Shown here: positions 12,698-25,505 of the stretch, piece by piece
Layout: each line of letters starts with the position of its first letter
Numbering within the stretch: position 1 is the stretch's first letter
NCBI GenBank assembly: GCA_027382625.1
Contig: JAJKFJ010022659.1
Coordinates: forward strand, 1-64,000
DNA length: 64,000 nt
Origin: Tetmemena sp. SeJ-2015
Taxonomy: Eukaryota > Ciliophora > Spirotrichea > Sporadotrichida > Oxytrichidae
Direction of reading: 5' to 3'
Position numbers and translations under genes: made by a program
Notes under the pieces: model-generated
Database searches by the model: none
Seen by the model: the letters and a program-made list of their open reading frames with translations, nothing else
What the model was told of the DNA's origin: nothing

Positions 12698-13307
12698 ATA
12701 TAAATTTATTTAAAATGCGTAGTTTGTTTAATTTTTACTGAACAGACTTATGTCTGTTTAAACTCTGAAATTTGGAGTGAATTACGTAAATTCTTTAAAG
12801 TTTTGACCAAATAAACGCTTTTTTAATTCTCTCTTCCTTTTAATCTTCTCAAATGTCTTTGGTCAAATATCTATCAAAATAAAGAATATATCTAATAATC
12901 TATTTATAGTATATTACAATTTAAACCTTCAAAAGGAATGTTTATTCAAATTTAAAATTAATGGCTAATTAAATTTAACAACAAGAAAATGAACTAAGCT
13001 CTCTAACGAAAGTCCGAATGAGTACCTAACAGCAAATCTTAGCATTCATAATGAGACCTCTGAGCAATTATAATAAATATTGTTTGCAACTTGTGGGAAC
13101 TTCTTATTTAGAGGATTAATATAATCTTAGACTTAGTTTAATAAAAAGGTGGGGTATTGTTACTCTCGCATGGCTTCAGTTAATCTTCACAATAAATAAT
13201 TAGAATAATATGAACTAACTAGAATATCTTTAGAAAGATTCCCGCATACTTAACACAAAATTTTTGCCTGAATATCTTCATTCTCCCTCTTTGCTAGATT
13301 TGGTATA
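12698..13307. other. Intergenic between GST-B and the small two-intron gene
   Basis: AT-rich. Contains TTGACCAAATAAA (about 12803) and TTTGGTCAAATAT (about 12860), an inverted pair also found in the same relative place after GST-C. No gene recognised. Confidence 0.4.
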
Positions 13308-13783
13308 ATGAAGGTTTTGAAATTTAATTTTCAAGTTTAATAAATTTTATGATGTGATTTTTGCAGAGTTTTGATGGATTAGAATGGCTGAAAATCTTAC
13401 TTAAGACATCGAATTTTGATTAAGGAAGTTTTTATGTGGAGAGAGAATCAGCCTCTCTTCCTTCATAAACAAGTTCTCCGTTCTAAAAGTATTTAATACG
13501 TTATTTGGGAGTCTTACCAGAGAATGTAGATTAGATGAGTGTTAGGATTAAGGAGGAGGTCTGGAGGAATTAAGCTCGCTTGCTTGACTTAATTAAAATT
13601 ACTAGTAAATAATTCTTGATTTCTTTAATAGTTGCTGTGTCTTAATTAAATTCTCACCTGACTTAATTAGCGAGGTTTCAAAAATATATATTTTCGCATC
13701 TTTTACTGAAGGTTTCCCTAAATCGCAGCCATTTTAATTCCAGAAAATGCGCAATGTCTCAAGGATCAAAACGGTTAGTTTGA
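13308..13783 (+). CDS. Small hypothetical protein (131 residues) with two introns
   Basis: ATG AAG at 13308-13313 is followed by a GT-AG intron (13314-13366, ending TTTTTGCAG). Exon 2 (13367-13604) encodes SFDGLEWLKILLKTSNFDQG and onward. A 27-nt GT-AG intron (13605-13631) precedes exon 3, which ends at TGA 13781-13783. Both splices keep one continuous frame in which TAA/TAG are Gln. The product has ENVDQMSVRIKEEVWRNQ and a basic C-terminus. No family recognised. It lies between GST-B and GST-C on the same strand. Introns with clean consensus ends make a real gene likely despite the lack of homology. Confidence 0.5.
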
Positions 13784-14531
13784 TAGAATTTTAAGGCCTG
13801 CCATTGAGTTTTGGTGATTGAAAAAGGTTTTTTGTCAGTCGGTGCATGATCATGAGTGTTTAATTCAAATAATTTTAGCAATTATAAATCCGAATCACTC
13901 CCACCTTTCTATATTAACTAGTGATTAAATCTAATCTAAACTGCACTATTAAATACCCTTAGAGTACAAAATGACACTACTTAGGTTACTCCAGTTGGCT
14001 ATCCTGGGTGCTAAGCCCTGCCTTGTCTTAATTTGTCCACCCATGTCTAAAAGGCTTGCTTTATTATCATTTTTTTCGAATTTCAAATTCAACTCTTTAA
14101 TCAATCAAAGACTAACTATTGATTCTTATCGAAGGATTAAAATGAAATGGCTAAGATTTTAATTCAAAATTTTAGTGTTATTTACTGATGAGAAGTTGGT
14201 CTAAAGGGCTCGTTTTTTGGATTGGTAAAATAATACGTTATCTTATTTTTTAGGTGCAATTTTGGTCAAGCGTTTATATAGTATTTAATGATTGTTAATA
14301 AAAATTCAAATTCACTAAGTATATGATTATGGGGTTTATCTACGCAATTGAATCGAGTGCGATCACATCGAAAACATCGATAATTGAATTAAAATTGATG
14401 AAACGCTCAAAATTTAGTCAAAATACTATATTCGAGGAAATCAGTATATAGCCAGACTATTCTAAAATCAAATTAAAAGATATTTCACTCACTACCACAG
14501 TTTCAAAAGACAATTCGTCATCAAAGAAAAA
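13784..14531. other. Intergenic before GST-C
   Basis: A 63-codon frame at 13971-14162 has no recognisable content. The last 130 bases hold the upstream element shared with GST-A and GST-B. Confidence 0.4.
14402..14531 (+). promoter_or_regulatory. Upstream element shared by GST-A, -B and -C
   Basis: AAAATTTAGTCAAAATAC, then GAGGAAAT, GACTATTCTAAAATCAA and AAAAGATA in the same order occur upstream of A (about 8665-8793), B (about 11625-11745) and C. Conservation exceeds that of the neighbouring intergenic DNA. D and E lack it. It may hold the promoter or subtelomeric end of the somatic chromosomes, or simply reflect recent duplication. Confidence 0.45.
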
Positions 14532-16049
14532 ATGGTTGAACTACAAAACACATCAGATCTTACAGAAATTTACATCCTAAGCGGAGATCAGCCCAAGCCT
14601 GCTACAAATCCCAACTAAATTATTAAGAGGGCGTGAATTCTCGTAGACATAATTATTTAATAATAAAAAGACTAATTGTGTTTTAAGTAAATTTTTCATC
14701 TTTCATAGTGTTAAATCAGGTTGGATATTTTTAAATGAAATCTGAAAAAAAGTAAACACATTCAAATCCTTAAAAATAATTTTAAATTAGCGTGATCATT
14801 AAGAGGACTTAATAAATCATGGTTAAAAATGTCAATTTCTGAAATTTAGAGATATCAATCATTTTTTTAATTTCTTATTTAAGGCAAAAAAATACAGTAC
14901 TAAAACTTTTTAATGGTAATAGAAACTTTTTTATAAACATTATCCCATTATTTATATATAGTAATTTAAATAATCATTTTTTGTTCCAGGTAATTCAAAC
15001 AAAATTTATTAAAAAATGAGTATTAAAATTTATGCAAAACCTTGCTTGATAAGGTAGCAATAAATATTCGTCGTTAGGATATTAAAATTAATTTGACTAA
15101 TTTTAGAATAAATTGCCTTAATTATAAGACACCCCAAACATTGTTATTATAGATTATCATTAAAAATGTTTTTTGAGTTTACCCACGTCTCTACGGTCAC
15201 CATTTATGCCCCTTCGCAGAGAAAGCAAGACTTGCATTTGCTGCAAGAGGTGTGGTCTATTAAAGCTGTGAGGTTGATATGAGAAATAAGACTCCTTGGC
15301 ACCTTGCCGTCAATGGTGGGGTCCTTCCATTTTTAGAACTTCCAGACGGCACTTTTCTCCATGATTAATTAATTGCTCATTGGCAATTTTTAAATGACTC
15401 AAAAATTCTTATGGAGTTTGCTGAAGAAGCATACCCAGCTCAAGGCTACTCCACCCTTCCTGCGGATCCAATTCAAAGAGCTTAGCTTCGTTTGGCCATT
15501 CCATTGATTGACAATCTAGCTGGAGCTTACTATCCCCTCTACATGAAGAAGAGAAGCTTCAATGATGAAGACCTCAAGAACGTGAAGGATAAATTGCAAG
15601 CCATTTACTGTTCTATAGCATTCAATTTAACTTTAGTTTCACTTTTTAGATTGAAGACTATCTGAAAAGCATAAGATTAAAATTTAGTTTTAGGGAGTCA
15701 GTAAAATTTTTGCACCAAAGTGAGAGTGGGTTTGCCTTCGGAACAGAGAATCCAACTCAGCTGGACATTCACTTCATTATAAATTTTTTCAATTTTTAAT
15801 TTAAACTTCTATCCTTTACTTTCCAGAACTGAAATGATACCAGGAACAGGATTCGAAGAGCTTACAAAGGATCTTGACTTCGCCAGCACTTATCCTAGAT
15901 CAAACAAGCTTGTCCAAGCTGTGAGAGCTCGCCCTGAATTTGTGAAGGCTGTAGCTCAAAAGACACCCTAGCGTCACTTGGTAGCTGAGATCCTATCTCT
16001 ACCAGAGGGGCAAAGAGCTTCTCTCTCCTTGCCAGTGAAATTCGACTGA
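14532..16049 (+). CDS. Glutathione S-transferase, omega-like (paralogue C), six MDSs
   Basis: Starts MVELQNTSDLTEIYILSGDQ and ends LPVKFD before TGA 16047-16049. The active site reads HHLCPFAEKAR. First insert about 14617-15178 (no pointer resolved). Then 15365-15397 (ATGA), 15606-15652 (ATT), 15669-15719 (AAA) and 15776-15809 (ACTTC). The AAA pointer gives EDYLKSESGFAFG; using the GCAT-like repeat that works in A would put C out of frame, so the pointer has moved. Insert positions otherwise match A. The ORF is intact after excision, so C and A look like the two functional, recently separated copies. Confidence 0.88.
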
Positions 16050-17199
16050 ATAGCATTAAAAGAATGTATTTATACATATGAATAATTGATTTGGTCTATT
16101 AAAACTCTGAAAATGAGAGTTTTTCCTTGCTTAAAGTCTTTCAAGTTTTGACCAAATAAAATTTTTTCTAATTAACCTCCTCTTAATCTTCTAATATGTG
16201 TTTGGTCAAATATCTATCAAAATTTTGCATAAATCAAATCTATTTTTAGAATAACGTAATTTCTTGAATTTTAATCTTAATTTAGTGAGTGTAAATCTTT
16301 ATACAAATGCTCGAGAACATATTCATTGCACAATCCTTACAACTTCAGTAAAAGAATCTGTCAGAATAATGCGATAGTACAGACGAAATTAAAGATTTTG
16401 TCCAAGAATAAAAGAGTCTTCAGTATTTGCGTTTTGTTTAATTTTAAATTTTTTCAGATTATCTTTAAAATAAGAGATCATTCGTAAGCAATTTGTGATA
16501 TCCCCATTCTTTTATTATACACAACTTCCAGAAATCTTATAATTGGGTTTGGCTCAACCGTCATCCTTTTATTCAATAAAATTTCAAAGACACCACCATC
16601 CTTAAAGAAAAATTATTTATTAAGAAAGTGTATCTGACTCCACCTATGCTTCACACTATATCTAATTTCATTAGACTATGCTAGGATTCAAAAATTTGCC
16701 ATGAGATAGGGCCTTTTTTATGAAAAAAAATAAATAAAAAATTCCAAGAGCAAAATACCTCGTTAATAGTTGTGTCATCATCCTCTGTTGAGAAAAACTC
16801 ATTTAAATCAATAAGCACATAGAGTCATTTACTGCTGCAAAACTCAAATAGAGAAACCTTATTAAAATCCTACATTTTGTATTTATTCTATCATCGATAT
16901 TAAATAATCCCCAAACTATTATTATAGTCAAGGGATTTTAAATTTTAAAAATATATTTGATTTAATGTAAACAAATGTAAACTCAAATTTTGAGCTGCTT
17001 TAAGTTTTAAATTTCTCTTTATGCTCGGTTATTAAATTGATTAATGTCAAAATAATTTGATATTAGGAATGATGTTATATTTTTGTCCAAACAATTAGAA
17101 GCACTTGACAACCACAATTCTATCTGGGAGCTCAAAGTTTATCTTTATCTTGCAGCCGCCTTCTAACATTTTATTCTCACTTGAGATACTGTAATTGAA
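16050..17199. other. Intergenic, AT-rich
   Basis: TTTGACCAAATAAA (about 16147) and TTTGGTCAAATAT (about 16201) follow GST-C. Nothing else recognised. Confidence 0.4.
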
Positions 17200-20100
17200 T
17201 TAGTGTTTCTTTCTAAGTATTTCCAAAGCCAAGATAATTTGATCGAAATAGTTGGCATTCATATATTTTTTAGAAGATACACAATATTCTTCTTTAGAGG
17301 TGAGTAAGTTTGAAACTACGAAGACTATTTTCTCAAAATGAGGGGCGTAGTTCAACTTGAGGATTGTGAGGATAGTGATTTTGAAGTCCAATTTGATAAT
17401 AAGTTTCTTGATTTTGGAGTTGCACATGTTCTCCACGGGGTAAGTGAAAAAATTCTTAAGAAACTCCAACTCTTCAAAAGAAACAAATAATCTCTTCAGA
17501 TGATCAAGACTGTAAAGTTAATCAAAACAACTCATAAGGAAGTATTTTAAAAATGGAACACAAATTTTAGGTCAAATCAGATCAGTCATTTTTAATATTT
17601 CAATTAAATGCCTTTACTATCAATGACAAGAAAATTTAGACTTTTTAAAATTCGATTAAATGGGTTCTATGAATAGTTATATAATCTTTTTTAGGATTCC
17701 AACAATTTTAAATTTTATGTTTTTATAGTAGGATTAAATTTTCTCTTTATTTTAAGATTGGTTATTATACTATATTTTAATTTAAATTTGAATCAATTTT
17801 CTATAGAAAGTATGATTTTTTTTCCAAATTTAATGATATTTATAGGAAAAAAAAGTTAAATGTTTTGGTTTAAATCTATTTTTAAATATACCTTTAGTAT
17901 CTATCCCATATTATTTATTTATTTATTTTTTTTTAATTTTAAAGTAAATATCAATTTTGTAGTAATCCTAGTAGACATTGTCAGCTATATAAATAGTTCT
18001 CCATTATGAGCACTTCTTGAGTAAATAGTCTAAAAAATATTTATCCCCATTTATAAGGCTTTCAACTATTAAAGTAGAAAATTAAATTAAAATCGGAGAT
18101 TGATTAAAATAATAAATAGAGAGTTGCAACTTCGTGTCAATTGAAATCACATATTCACCCCCTAATTTGCAGCTTGTTCGAAAGAGAATCAAAAAATAAC
18201 TTGAGTTTCTTCTTTCATTATCGTCTCAGCACCCATCAGCAGATAGTTATGATGCTCGCAATCTTTAAAACTTTCAATAACTAACTCAAGTACTTAAAAT
18301 TTGATGATGAATCGAATAGTGTAATATTTATTAAAATTTGACACACTTTAACTGCAGCTGATTTAATCCATTTTAATAAAATTAATAAATTAATTTCATT
18401 CACCCATTAAATTCTTACCTATATTAAGCTTTAAGCTGTCTCATGCTCAACACCATCCATTCCGAAGTATTCCTAGTTTACTAATAATCAATAAGATACA
18501 AATAATTTAAATCAAATCATCATCAATGTTTTTTCAAATATGCTGAACTATAAAAATAAAATAGGTTTTATTTAGCTCTCATTCTCTCTTTCTAAAATAC
18601 TTTGAATTCATTTTTATTGCTTTTACTAAAAGAGTAACTTCCTATCAGGAATAGAGATAAGTTTTATACAAAAAATAACATACGATCATTATATCTTCTT
18701 TTTTCAAAACTTTAAAGAGTTGCCTAATAAGCCAAGTTTCATAAATTAGTTTGGTTGATATTTTTTAAAGCATTCATTTTTTATAAAAATAAAGATCAAC
18801 AACAAAGATAAAGATGCATTTACTTGACACTTAATATAATAAAAAGGTGCCGAGTATCTTTTAAGCACAATCCAAAACATAGAATAAGGGCAGTTCTTTT
18901 ATATCTAAATGTAAATCTAAATAGAAAATATAATTATTGGCTTAAATACTTTCATTAATTTGTTTGTGCATTATACTTTGAGAAGGGAACTACATAGTTT
19001 AAGTTAAAATTATTTAATTTTAGCAATTGTGCGATGTGTTCAAATTTCTTGCTATATTTTCTTTAAGATAAAATTAAGAAATTGGATATCTTTTAATGCT
19101 CAATTCATTTATTAATTCATTGATTTGTATCCAGAGAACAAAAAATGCAACTTCTATTGAATTCTTCTCTTTAAAATTAATTTCTAAAGGACATTTTTAG
19201 AATATATTTTTAATTTGTGTTTTTAAAGGAATAAACTTTACTTTTTTTAAGGAATAATAGCCATTATAACGATTAAGTGAGTCGTAATTCTATCTGACTA
19301 GCACCAAAGATTGATTATTAAATTGTGGCAAATTGTCGCCATACTTTTACAAAAGCCTTGAGTTAAGATCAACCCACTTTTGAACATTGCTGAAGTAGGC
19401 TGGAGTAAATGATAACTCCTCATTTAGTTTCTTTGTTGAGATGAAATAGTGGTTATTGAAATACTGTAAGTCATTAAACTTAGCAAATATATATATATAT
19501 ATAATAACAATAAACCCACTATTATACGCAATGTGAATAGCAAAATTAAGTAGATTTATTCATTTATTCCTTTAAACAAATTTAGGAATTTAATTTTAAA
19601 TACCAAATACTAATCATTAAAATATTAGTTACTTAGAATTAATACAAAATTTATATTAAACCCTTGAAATAAATTCGTTAATTTCTGCTTTTATAAGTTT
19701 GCAAAAAGTCAATATCCTATTATTTTAATATGAAAGAAAAAATGGATTTAGATATATCCTATCAGATTACCAGACATTATATTTATAACCAAGATTTTTT
19801 CCCTGATTTTTAAACAACTCTAAAAAGATTTGATAAAGATATTTAATTATTTATGTATAAATTGAACTTAATTTAATGTATTACTTAGTAAAATCTTCTC
19901 CTTCTAAAATTAAATTTTTCAAAGGCCATCTCTGCCAATTCTCACTCCCGCAAATATCCTTCATGAGCACAAAAAAGTTTTCAAGCTCGGTTAATTTCTT
20001 TTTTTACTTCAACTACGAATTTTTATTACTATATGCAAGGACATAAACAGATGATAAGTTAATTCATGAATAAAAAGACATAACTGCGTTCTGAATTTAT

Positions 20101-21240
20101 TTATAAATTTAAATTAAGAGATGTTTTGTATATCAAATTTGTGTATAAAATTTGAATTATCAAGAGTAAATAAGCTGAAAAATTTTTATCATTTTTTAAA
20201 AAGAAAAATTTAAATATGAAATTTACTAACTCTTATGATTCCTTTTTTTTTAACAAAAATTAGATTCGAAAATAATATTATACGTTCAGTACCGATTTTT
20301 CAAAAATTCTACTCCTTATGGACAAACTAATCTGACCTTGAATTGGAAACCCTTTATAGATATTAGGAGACATATTCATTATTTAAAGTATAGGATTGCT
20401 TCTACTTCACTAAATCTTTAATTCGAGCCAAACTCTTAAAGGTTAAAACACAAAAATAAGTGGTTTCTCTATTAATAAAAGCTCGGCTATATAGACAAGT
20501 TAGTGAAAAATCTGGGCTGAACGTATAATACATCTAGGATATTAAATCTTCTCATACTCCTTCTCTAATTTAGTAAGCACACTTGAAGTCTCTTAAAATA
20601 TTTCATAACAAGCACTCTAACTATATGTTTTTGCAAATATTATTTTATAGTTTAAGATTGGAAGTCGTCGTAGTAATAATTTTAATTTTATTTCTACTAT
20701 GATGCTCTATGATATTTATGAGAACTAATATTTTAAAACTATTAGTTTCAATTTTAAAAGATCCTTAACAAATAAATGTGCATACCATTTTTTTTTATCT
20801 TTTAATGTATATAAGGAATTATTCCTATATAAAATAATCCGCAAAATAAGACTTACTCTTAAGAAAAGGGTATGTATCTAAGTTTAAATATAGTTTTAGA
20901 TTATATAAATCTTCGCTTATCAAGAATTAAGAATAAATTATTTTAGAAAGAGAGAAGGGAATTAAGAGTGAATAGGTCAAGTATTTATTCTACAACATTA
21001 ATATTCTTCTTTAATGCTTGCTATAATGATAAATTTTAAGTTAATATCTTGCATTTTGTTTGGCCCTAGGCCTGCAATTGTGAAATATAGCATCTTGCCC
21101 ACATAAGAGTCAGCTCTCCCATCAAACTCCCTCACCACATAGTTGAAGGAGAGGTTTTGCAAGTAGTTGAAATCCAAAAGCCCAATATTTACAGGATCTT
21201 CACAGTTAAAGCACAAGTACAGGGTCTTATAAGATAAATT
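17200..21240 (-). CDS. Gene X: split hypothetical gene, four coding islands, one inverted
   Basis: Four islands match gene Y (29.4-32.6 kb) in the same order. Island a, 20998-21240 minus, has LDFNYLQNLSFNYVVREFDG. Island b, about 19262-19480 minus, has NNHYFIST and WVDLNSRLL-KYGDNLP. Island c, about 18146-18330, is on the PLUS strand: IHPLICSLFERES and STHQQ. Island d, 17200-17560 minus, has KIKKLIIKLDFKITILTIL, LRR-like in spacing. Between islands lie 0.6-1.5 kb of AT-rich DNA with no coding signal, taken as IESs. In Y, island c is on the same strand as the rest. Function unknown; no start or stop fixed. Pointers were not resolved. Confidence 0.5.
18146..18330 (+). CDS. Inverted island c of gene X
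   Basis: Translates to KSHIHPLICSLFERESKNN and continues with SFFFHYRLSTHQQ. Gene Y has KSQIHPLICSLFDRELNIK and SFFINHLRSTSQQ at about 31141-31000 on the minus strand. All other X islands are minus, so this block must be inverted during assembly of X, or X is rearranged and dead. Confidence 0.55.
19500..20990. other. AT-rich gap inside gene X, probable large IES
   Basis: No coding signal seen. Contains an (AT)n run at about 19487-19503. Confidence 0.35.
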
Positions 21241-21750
21241 ACCATGGTGTTTTGTAAATTATACACAAATTAAATAGACTACATATTTAAGTTACTACTT
21301 CAATAAAAATGTAATTTCAAGAAATATAAAGTTTTATTATAAATATTAAAGGTAACTTTTTATATGTATTCTCTTTTACCATTTTAATTGCCAAAATAGT
21401 TTATCTTTTTCAGAAATAAATATGAAACAGAAAAACTGTTTGTTTTTTTTAAAAAGGGGTATTTTTTAAGAGAATCATTAAATGTAAATTATTTGAGGCA
21501 TTGCAACTTTTCTCTAAGTTGCTTGCAAATCTTAGAAAAATAACTTTGAAATTGTGATGCAGAGTAAAGTAAAAGAAGATCTCAATAGTCGTTGACAAAG
21601 AAACAGGAAAAGACTTCTATGACATTATTAAGATTATTTAACTAAATTATTTAAATTATAGTTTAAATTTTATTTTGCAGCTTTAAAAAAGATTAATTTG
21701 TAAATCAAGAAGGATTAAATCAGGATAAAAGGTAAAGAAAGAATAATTTA
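21241..21750. other. AT-rich spacer before the transposon
   Basis: No gene recognised. Transposon end repeats were looked for here and not found. Confidence 0.3.
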
Positions 21751-21789
21751 TAGCCCATATCTAAATTATATTTGCGATGAGGAAGCAGG

Positions 21790-23370
21790 TAGTGACACCA
21801 TAGCTGTTTGAGCTCATAGTCCTACTCAGGTTCAGAACTTTGCAGCCTACATCTGAGAGCCCTTGTATATTGCTCCTAGTCAGAGATCAGAGCTGCTACT
21901 TGAGTCTGAGTGTTTTTTAACTAGAGAGAGAGTTTGCAGGGGAGCTCTAGCACTCACCATGGAGCTATGCCTAGGACCCAGGTCTAAGTCACCATTGACC
22001 TTCGAGCACTTGTGCTACCTTCTCAATGACAACACTCTGGCAGAGCAGAAGCATCTCTCCCTCGCGTAGCGTTGTCTAATGTTCCATCGCAAGCACCCTG
22101 AAATCACACTCAGCAAGGGCTCACTGAGAAACATCTATCGCGCGCATGGTATAAAGTTCAAGGTTACAAGGGAAGTGACTACAGCTTGAGCCAGCGTAAG
22201 TAGGAGGAAATACTGAGGACACAAGCTTGCGTGTACAAAAGGATGCTGCGAGCAGAAGGAAAAGGCTTACATCTTTCTTCCTTGCCCTATTAAAGCCCTC
22301 CCAATGCAAGCTCAGGTTTTGGGGCCAAAAACCTTCCCAAAACTAAGTTTTCTTATTGTTATGAGGGGTTAATCTTTCATAAATAACTTAATTCAAACTC
22401 ATTATAAGGGTTTTAGGTCTCGGAAAATTGACAACCTGGAATAAGCTGAAAAACATTTTGATCAACCCTAGTGCTCTCTACTTGCCTCGCCATAGCAACG
22501 TTACTTCATTCCAGACATCACCATGATACTTTCATCGAGAGTGGCTCCCTGAATAAAAGACCAAGGTCATAGCCAGATAAAGCCTTTAAAGTTGAGAGGA
22601 AGACATTTGACTTCACAATAGTAGCACTTCTCGTCCTCCTACCTCAGTTATGGAACTCTACACCGCAATTATCATCCAGGGCTCAAATTCACAGAGGTGT
22701 CACAGTCGACATGATAGTTCAACGTAAGCTACATAACTGCTTTGAGGAGATTGAACTTGTACAAACGAGGTAGGAAGCTTCACTTTACAAAATTATTGAG
22801 AGATGTGCAACTGCCCTACATTCTAAATGAGTTAGCTTATAATTTTAAAGCTTTCATTAAATTTATCCACTTCCACAATTAAATTCGATCTCGCACTATA
22901 AGTGCTTCTCAAGAAGGGGATCAAGCTCAACACCATGGCAGCTCTCGTTATGATAAGCTCACACGCAGGCTTAGAGGGTTTCGCTCTACGCGAAATGTCG
23001 ATCACCATTAGATTTTTGAAAGGGGCTGAAGCTATTTTGGTTGCGTCATCCAAGGGAAAAGATATAGGTGTTCTTAGAAACCTCAGAGCTCATCACTCTC
23101 GCTCGGTCCCCAGGTTTGGGTCTGACTCAGGCTTTGGCTTTTTCTTCAACGCCCCTTTAAACTCCCATGTTTCAACCCTATCGAGGAAGTATTTTCTAGA
23201 GTGAAAGGCCACAACAAGCGAACACTAGCGCGAGAGGACTTTAAAGTGAGCCAGGCTGAGTACATAGACATCATATCTGGCGCTATTCGTTCGATTGAGC
23301 AACTGGACTGCCAACGTACCATAGCACGTGGCCTCAGGAGAATGGAAGAGAGAGTCATAGAGTTGGAGTG
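21790..23370 (+). pseudogene. Transposase of the TBE-like element, inactivated
   Basis: The N-terminal part has YIAPSQRSELLLESECFL and later GSLRNIYRAHGIKFKV, suggesting a DNA-binding region. The C-terminal catalytic part has LRNLRAHHSRSVPRF followed by FNPIEEVFSRVKGHNKR, the conserved end of the DDE domain in IS630/Tc1 transposases (consensus DN-x-R-x-H then NP-IE). The Asp expected before N in the first motif is Arg here, which would abolish catalysis. In-frame TGA codons at 22187-22189 and 22214-22216 and several frame changes (for example near 23155) break the gene. Ends at TGA about 23369-23371. Confidence 0.72.
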
Positions 23371-23420
23371 AAAAGGATTAATTTTAAAGTAACTTAAGCT
23401 TAAGTACTCTAATTTAAACG

Positions 23421-23978
23421 TCAAGCCAGCATCCTCTTAGCGGGAGGGAACCTAAGCAATCCCTTGTCTACGTCAAGGGGCATTAGGCCACCGATTTCGT
23501 TCCCTGCCATCAGGCTGTCTTCCCCTGCTCCCTCATAAGCACAGCTGATCTCAAATCTCTTGCGCTTCTTCTATTGACGCTTTCCAGTAGAAGTTACCTT
23601 CAACAATGCCAGAGCTCTGCCCTTCTTTTCTAAAACATAAACTTAGGAACCCCGAACTCTTACTCGAATAGTAGGGTTGATTCTCAAAACTTCGAAGCAT
23701 CTCAGGGCTTACCTCGATAGTGTCAAGCTTCTCTTCTTCTAGTCTACCTGACATTCTGAGCTATTGCTGTGTGTGGACGAGCTTCTATAGGAAGTCCCCT
23801 CTAAGAGTGCCAGTAGGGAAAGCATGTAGCTGCGTTCAGGCAGCTCGCCCATGTCCTCATAGAAATTGAGATAGCTCGAAGCTCCTTTTCCCCTCGCCCC
23901 AAATTTCGAAAATGCTTCCACAGAGAGCTGGGGTTTCAGGGGCTGTTCCTCATCAAAAACTTCCCCCTGAAAGGACAT
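23421..23978 (-). CDS. TBE 22-kDa-like accessory protein, intact frame
   Basis: ATG at 23978 with an in-frame TGA two codons upstream; stop TGA at 23421-23423. Four internal TAA/TAG codons read as Gln give one uninterrupted frame of 185 residues, about 21-22 kDa. It starts MSFQGEVFDEEQPLKPQLS, has a Lys/Arg/Gln-rich stretch KRQQKKRKRF and ends FPPAKRMLA. The standard code would split it into two pieces. Identification rests on size, position and partner genes; I cannot compare it with the TBE protein directly. Opposite strand to the transposase. Confidence 0.6.
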
Positions 23979-24109
23979 CCCTCAGGAAGCGGAGGCTTGT
24001 CCTCTTCAAAGGGCAGGTGATAGCCAGCTATAACAGATTAAGAAATATTTCATTACTTACCTTAGAACTTGAGAAGGAGTAGAGGTCGGGAGCTGAACTT
24101 CGATTCCAG

Positions 24110-24750
24110 CTGCTTGCTGCTTACGATATGAGTTTTGGTTTATGCTCGTGTTTAAACTTTTCTGGTTAAAATTCATCATGGGGCTAGAGGGCAAGTCCTA
24201 TTGCTCCGGTTTCCCCCTTTTTAAAATAAGTTTAAATCTTAATTTTAAAAGGGTTAATAACCAAATTTAAAAGCTTGGGGGACTTAATAAATTTTGATCT
24301 TCTTTTTAAAAAATAAGCTTTGGGGAACTAAATTAGGAGGGAAAAAACTTGTGTCCCGGAGCTTTCATTGCAAATGGCAAATCTAAGGGTCGCAATGGGG
24401 GAGGTTGTTTTGGGTTTTTGCTGCAAGCCAAGTCTTTGATGGCTTGAAAACAAAGAAAAAATTTGGGATGGTTTTTTGTTTTTTTCCACTGGAAAAAATT
24501 AAAGGTTTTTGGATATCCCAATTTAGAGTATGGCTTTGGATGGGTTTTTAAACATGGAAGATAGGAGGGAACCAAGTTCTTTTCAGGGCAAAAGGGGGCT
24601 AAAAGTCATTTGGGGGCGGTTCGTTTGATGTTTTTTGGCCACTTTTTGGGAAAAAACTAAAGTTTAAGTGCTTTTTATTATTGAAATTTTTTGAAAAAAT
24701 TTACTATTTTTAATTTTTTAATTAAGCCATTTTCCAAGGCTTAATTTTTC
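24110..24750. other. Homopolymer-inflated stretch inside the element
   Basis: Dense runs of T4-T7, A4-A7 and G3-G6 with broken frames, unlike either flank. Looks like an uncorrected single-read segment in the assembly, or a decayed region. A 79-codon minus frame (24333-24575) here is not credible. Confidence 0.4.
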
Positions 24751-25505
24751 CCCAAGTGCACTGGGCTGGCGAGTCCTCTGCGGAAATTTACTACCAAAAG
24801 CTTGGCAAGGAAATCCAACATCATTGCAAAGAAAGCGAGGACAGCGGGGCTATGACGATTGATTGAAGGAATGGCTATCGCGAAGGAAAGGTTAGGAAAG
24901 CGAAAAGGCCCAACGACCCAGGCTTCTGCTCAGGTGTGCGCATTGCCATACAGTATACAAGTCCAAGGAACTTAAGAGGCATGCCGTTGTCCATGAACGC
25001 GCTTTGGGCTTCTACCAACAATTAAAAATCAGAGGCAGATATTATGCAAGCTCTGCAATTATGAATAGCAGGAGTTCCCAACTTCTCGTCCCCAAAGGCG
25101 CCCCCTTTGGCCCAGCCATAGCAAGGAGGATCTCTTGCGATCTGGATACAGCCCTCTTGTAATTAAATAGCTTAAGCTCGACACTCATCCATTAGTCACT
25201 CCTAGCATGGACGCTATCGCTACAGAAAAAGTAATCCCATGCTAGCTGACACAGATTGCTACGCTGCCTTTGATTGCAGCAGAAGATTCTAGAGTCAAGC
25301 AGCCTTGCTTGTTGGATCAGCTATGCTATTCTCTTGTGCCTGAGTTCCATCATTCATAAAAATTTGAGAAGCCACCATTCCCAAATTCTTAAAGAGGGCT
25401 CTTCGCGCGAGGCAGCAAAAAGTTTCAGTCAAGCTCTTGATGAGCTAGATTTCCCATTTACAATTCGATGGGAGCTCAATATGATCTTAGAGCACATTGA
25501 ATAGT
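24751..25505 (+). pseudogene. C2H2 zinc-finger protein of the TBE-like element, fragment
   Basis: A frame through 24935-25000 reads RCAHCHTVYKSKELKRHAVV then HERA: C-x2-C-x11-H-x3-H, a C2H2 finger one residue shorter than usual. It continues for about 90 residues (LGFYQQLKIRGRYYASSA) to a TGA near 25250. A second frame at 25274-25504 covers the rest. Matches the plan of the 57-kDa zinc-finger protein of TBE elements but is too short and frame-broken to be whole. Confidence 0.5.

Noticed and set aside
12504..12713. Overlapping open frames in GST-B, GST-A and GST-C on both strands.
   Set aside because: Shadows of the conserved coding frame.
15661..15719. A one-base deletion in GST-C.
   Set aside because: It appears only if the GCAT-type pointer of GST-A is assumed; with pointer AAA the frame is intact (DYLKSESGFAFG).
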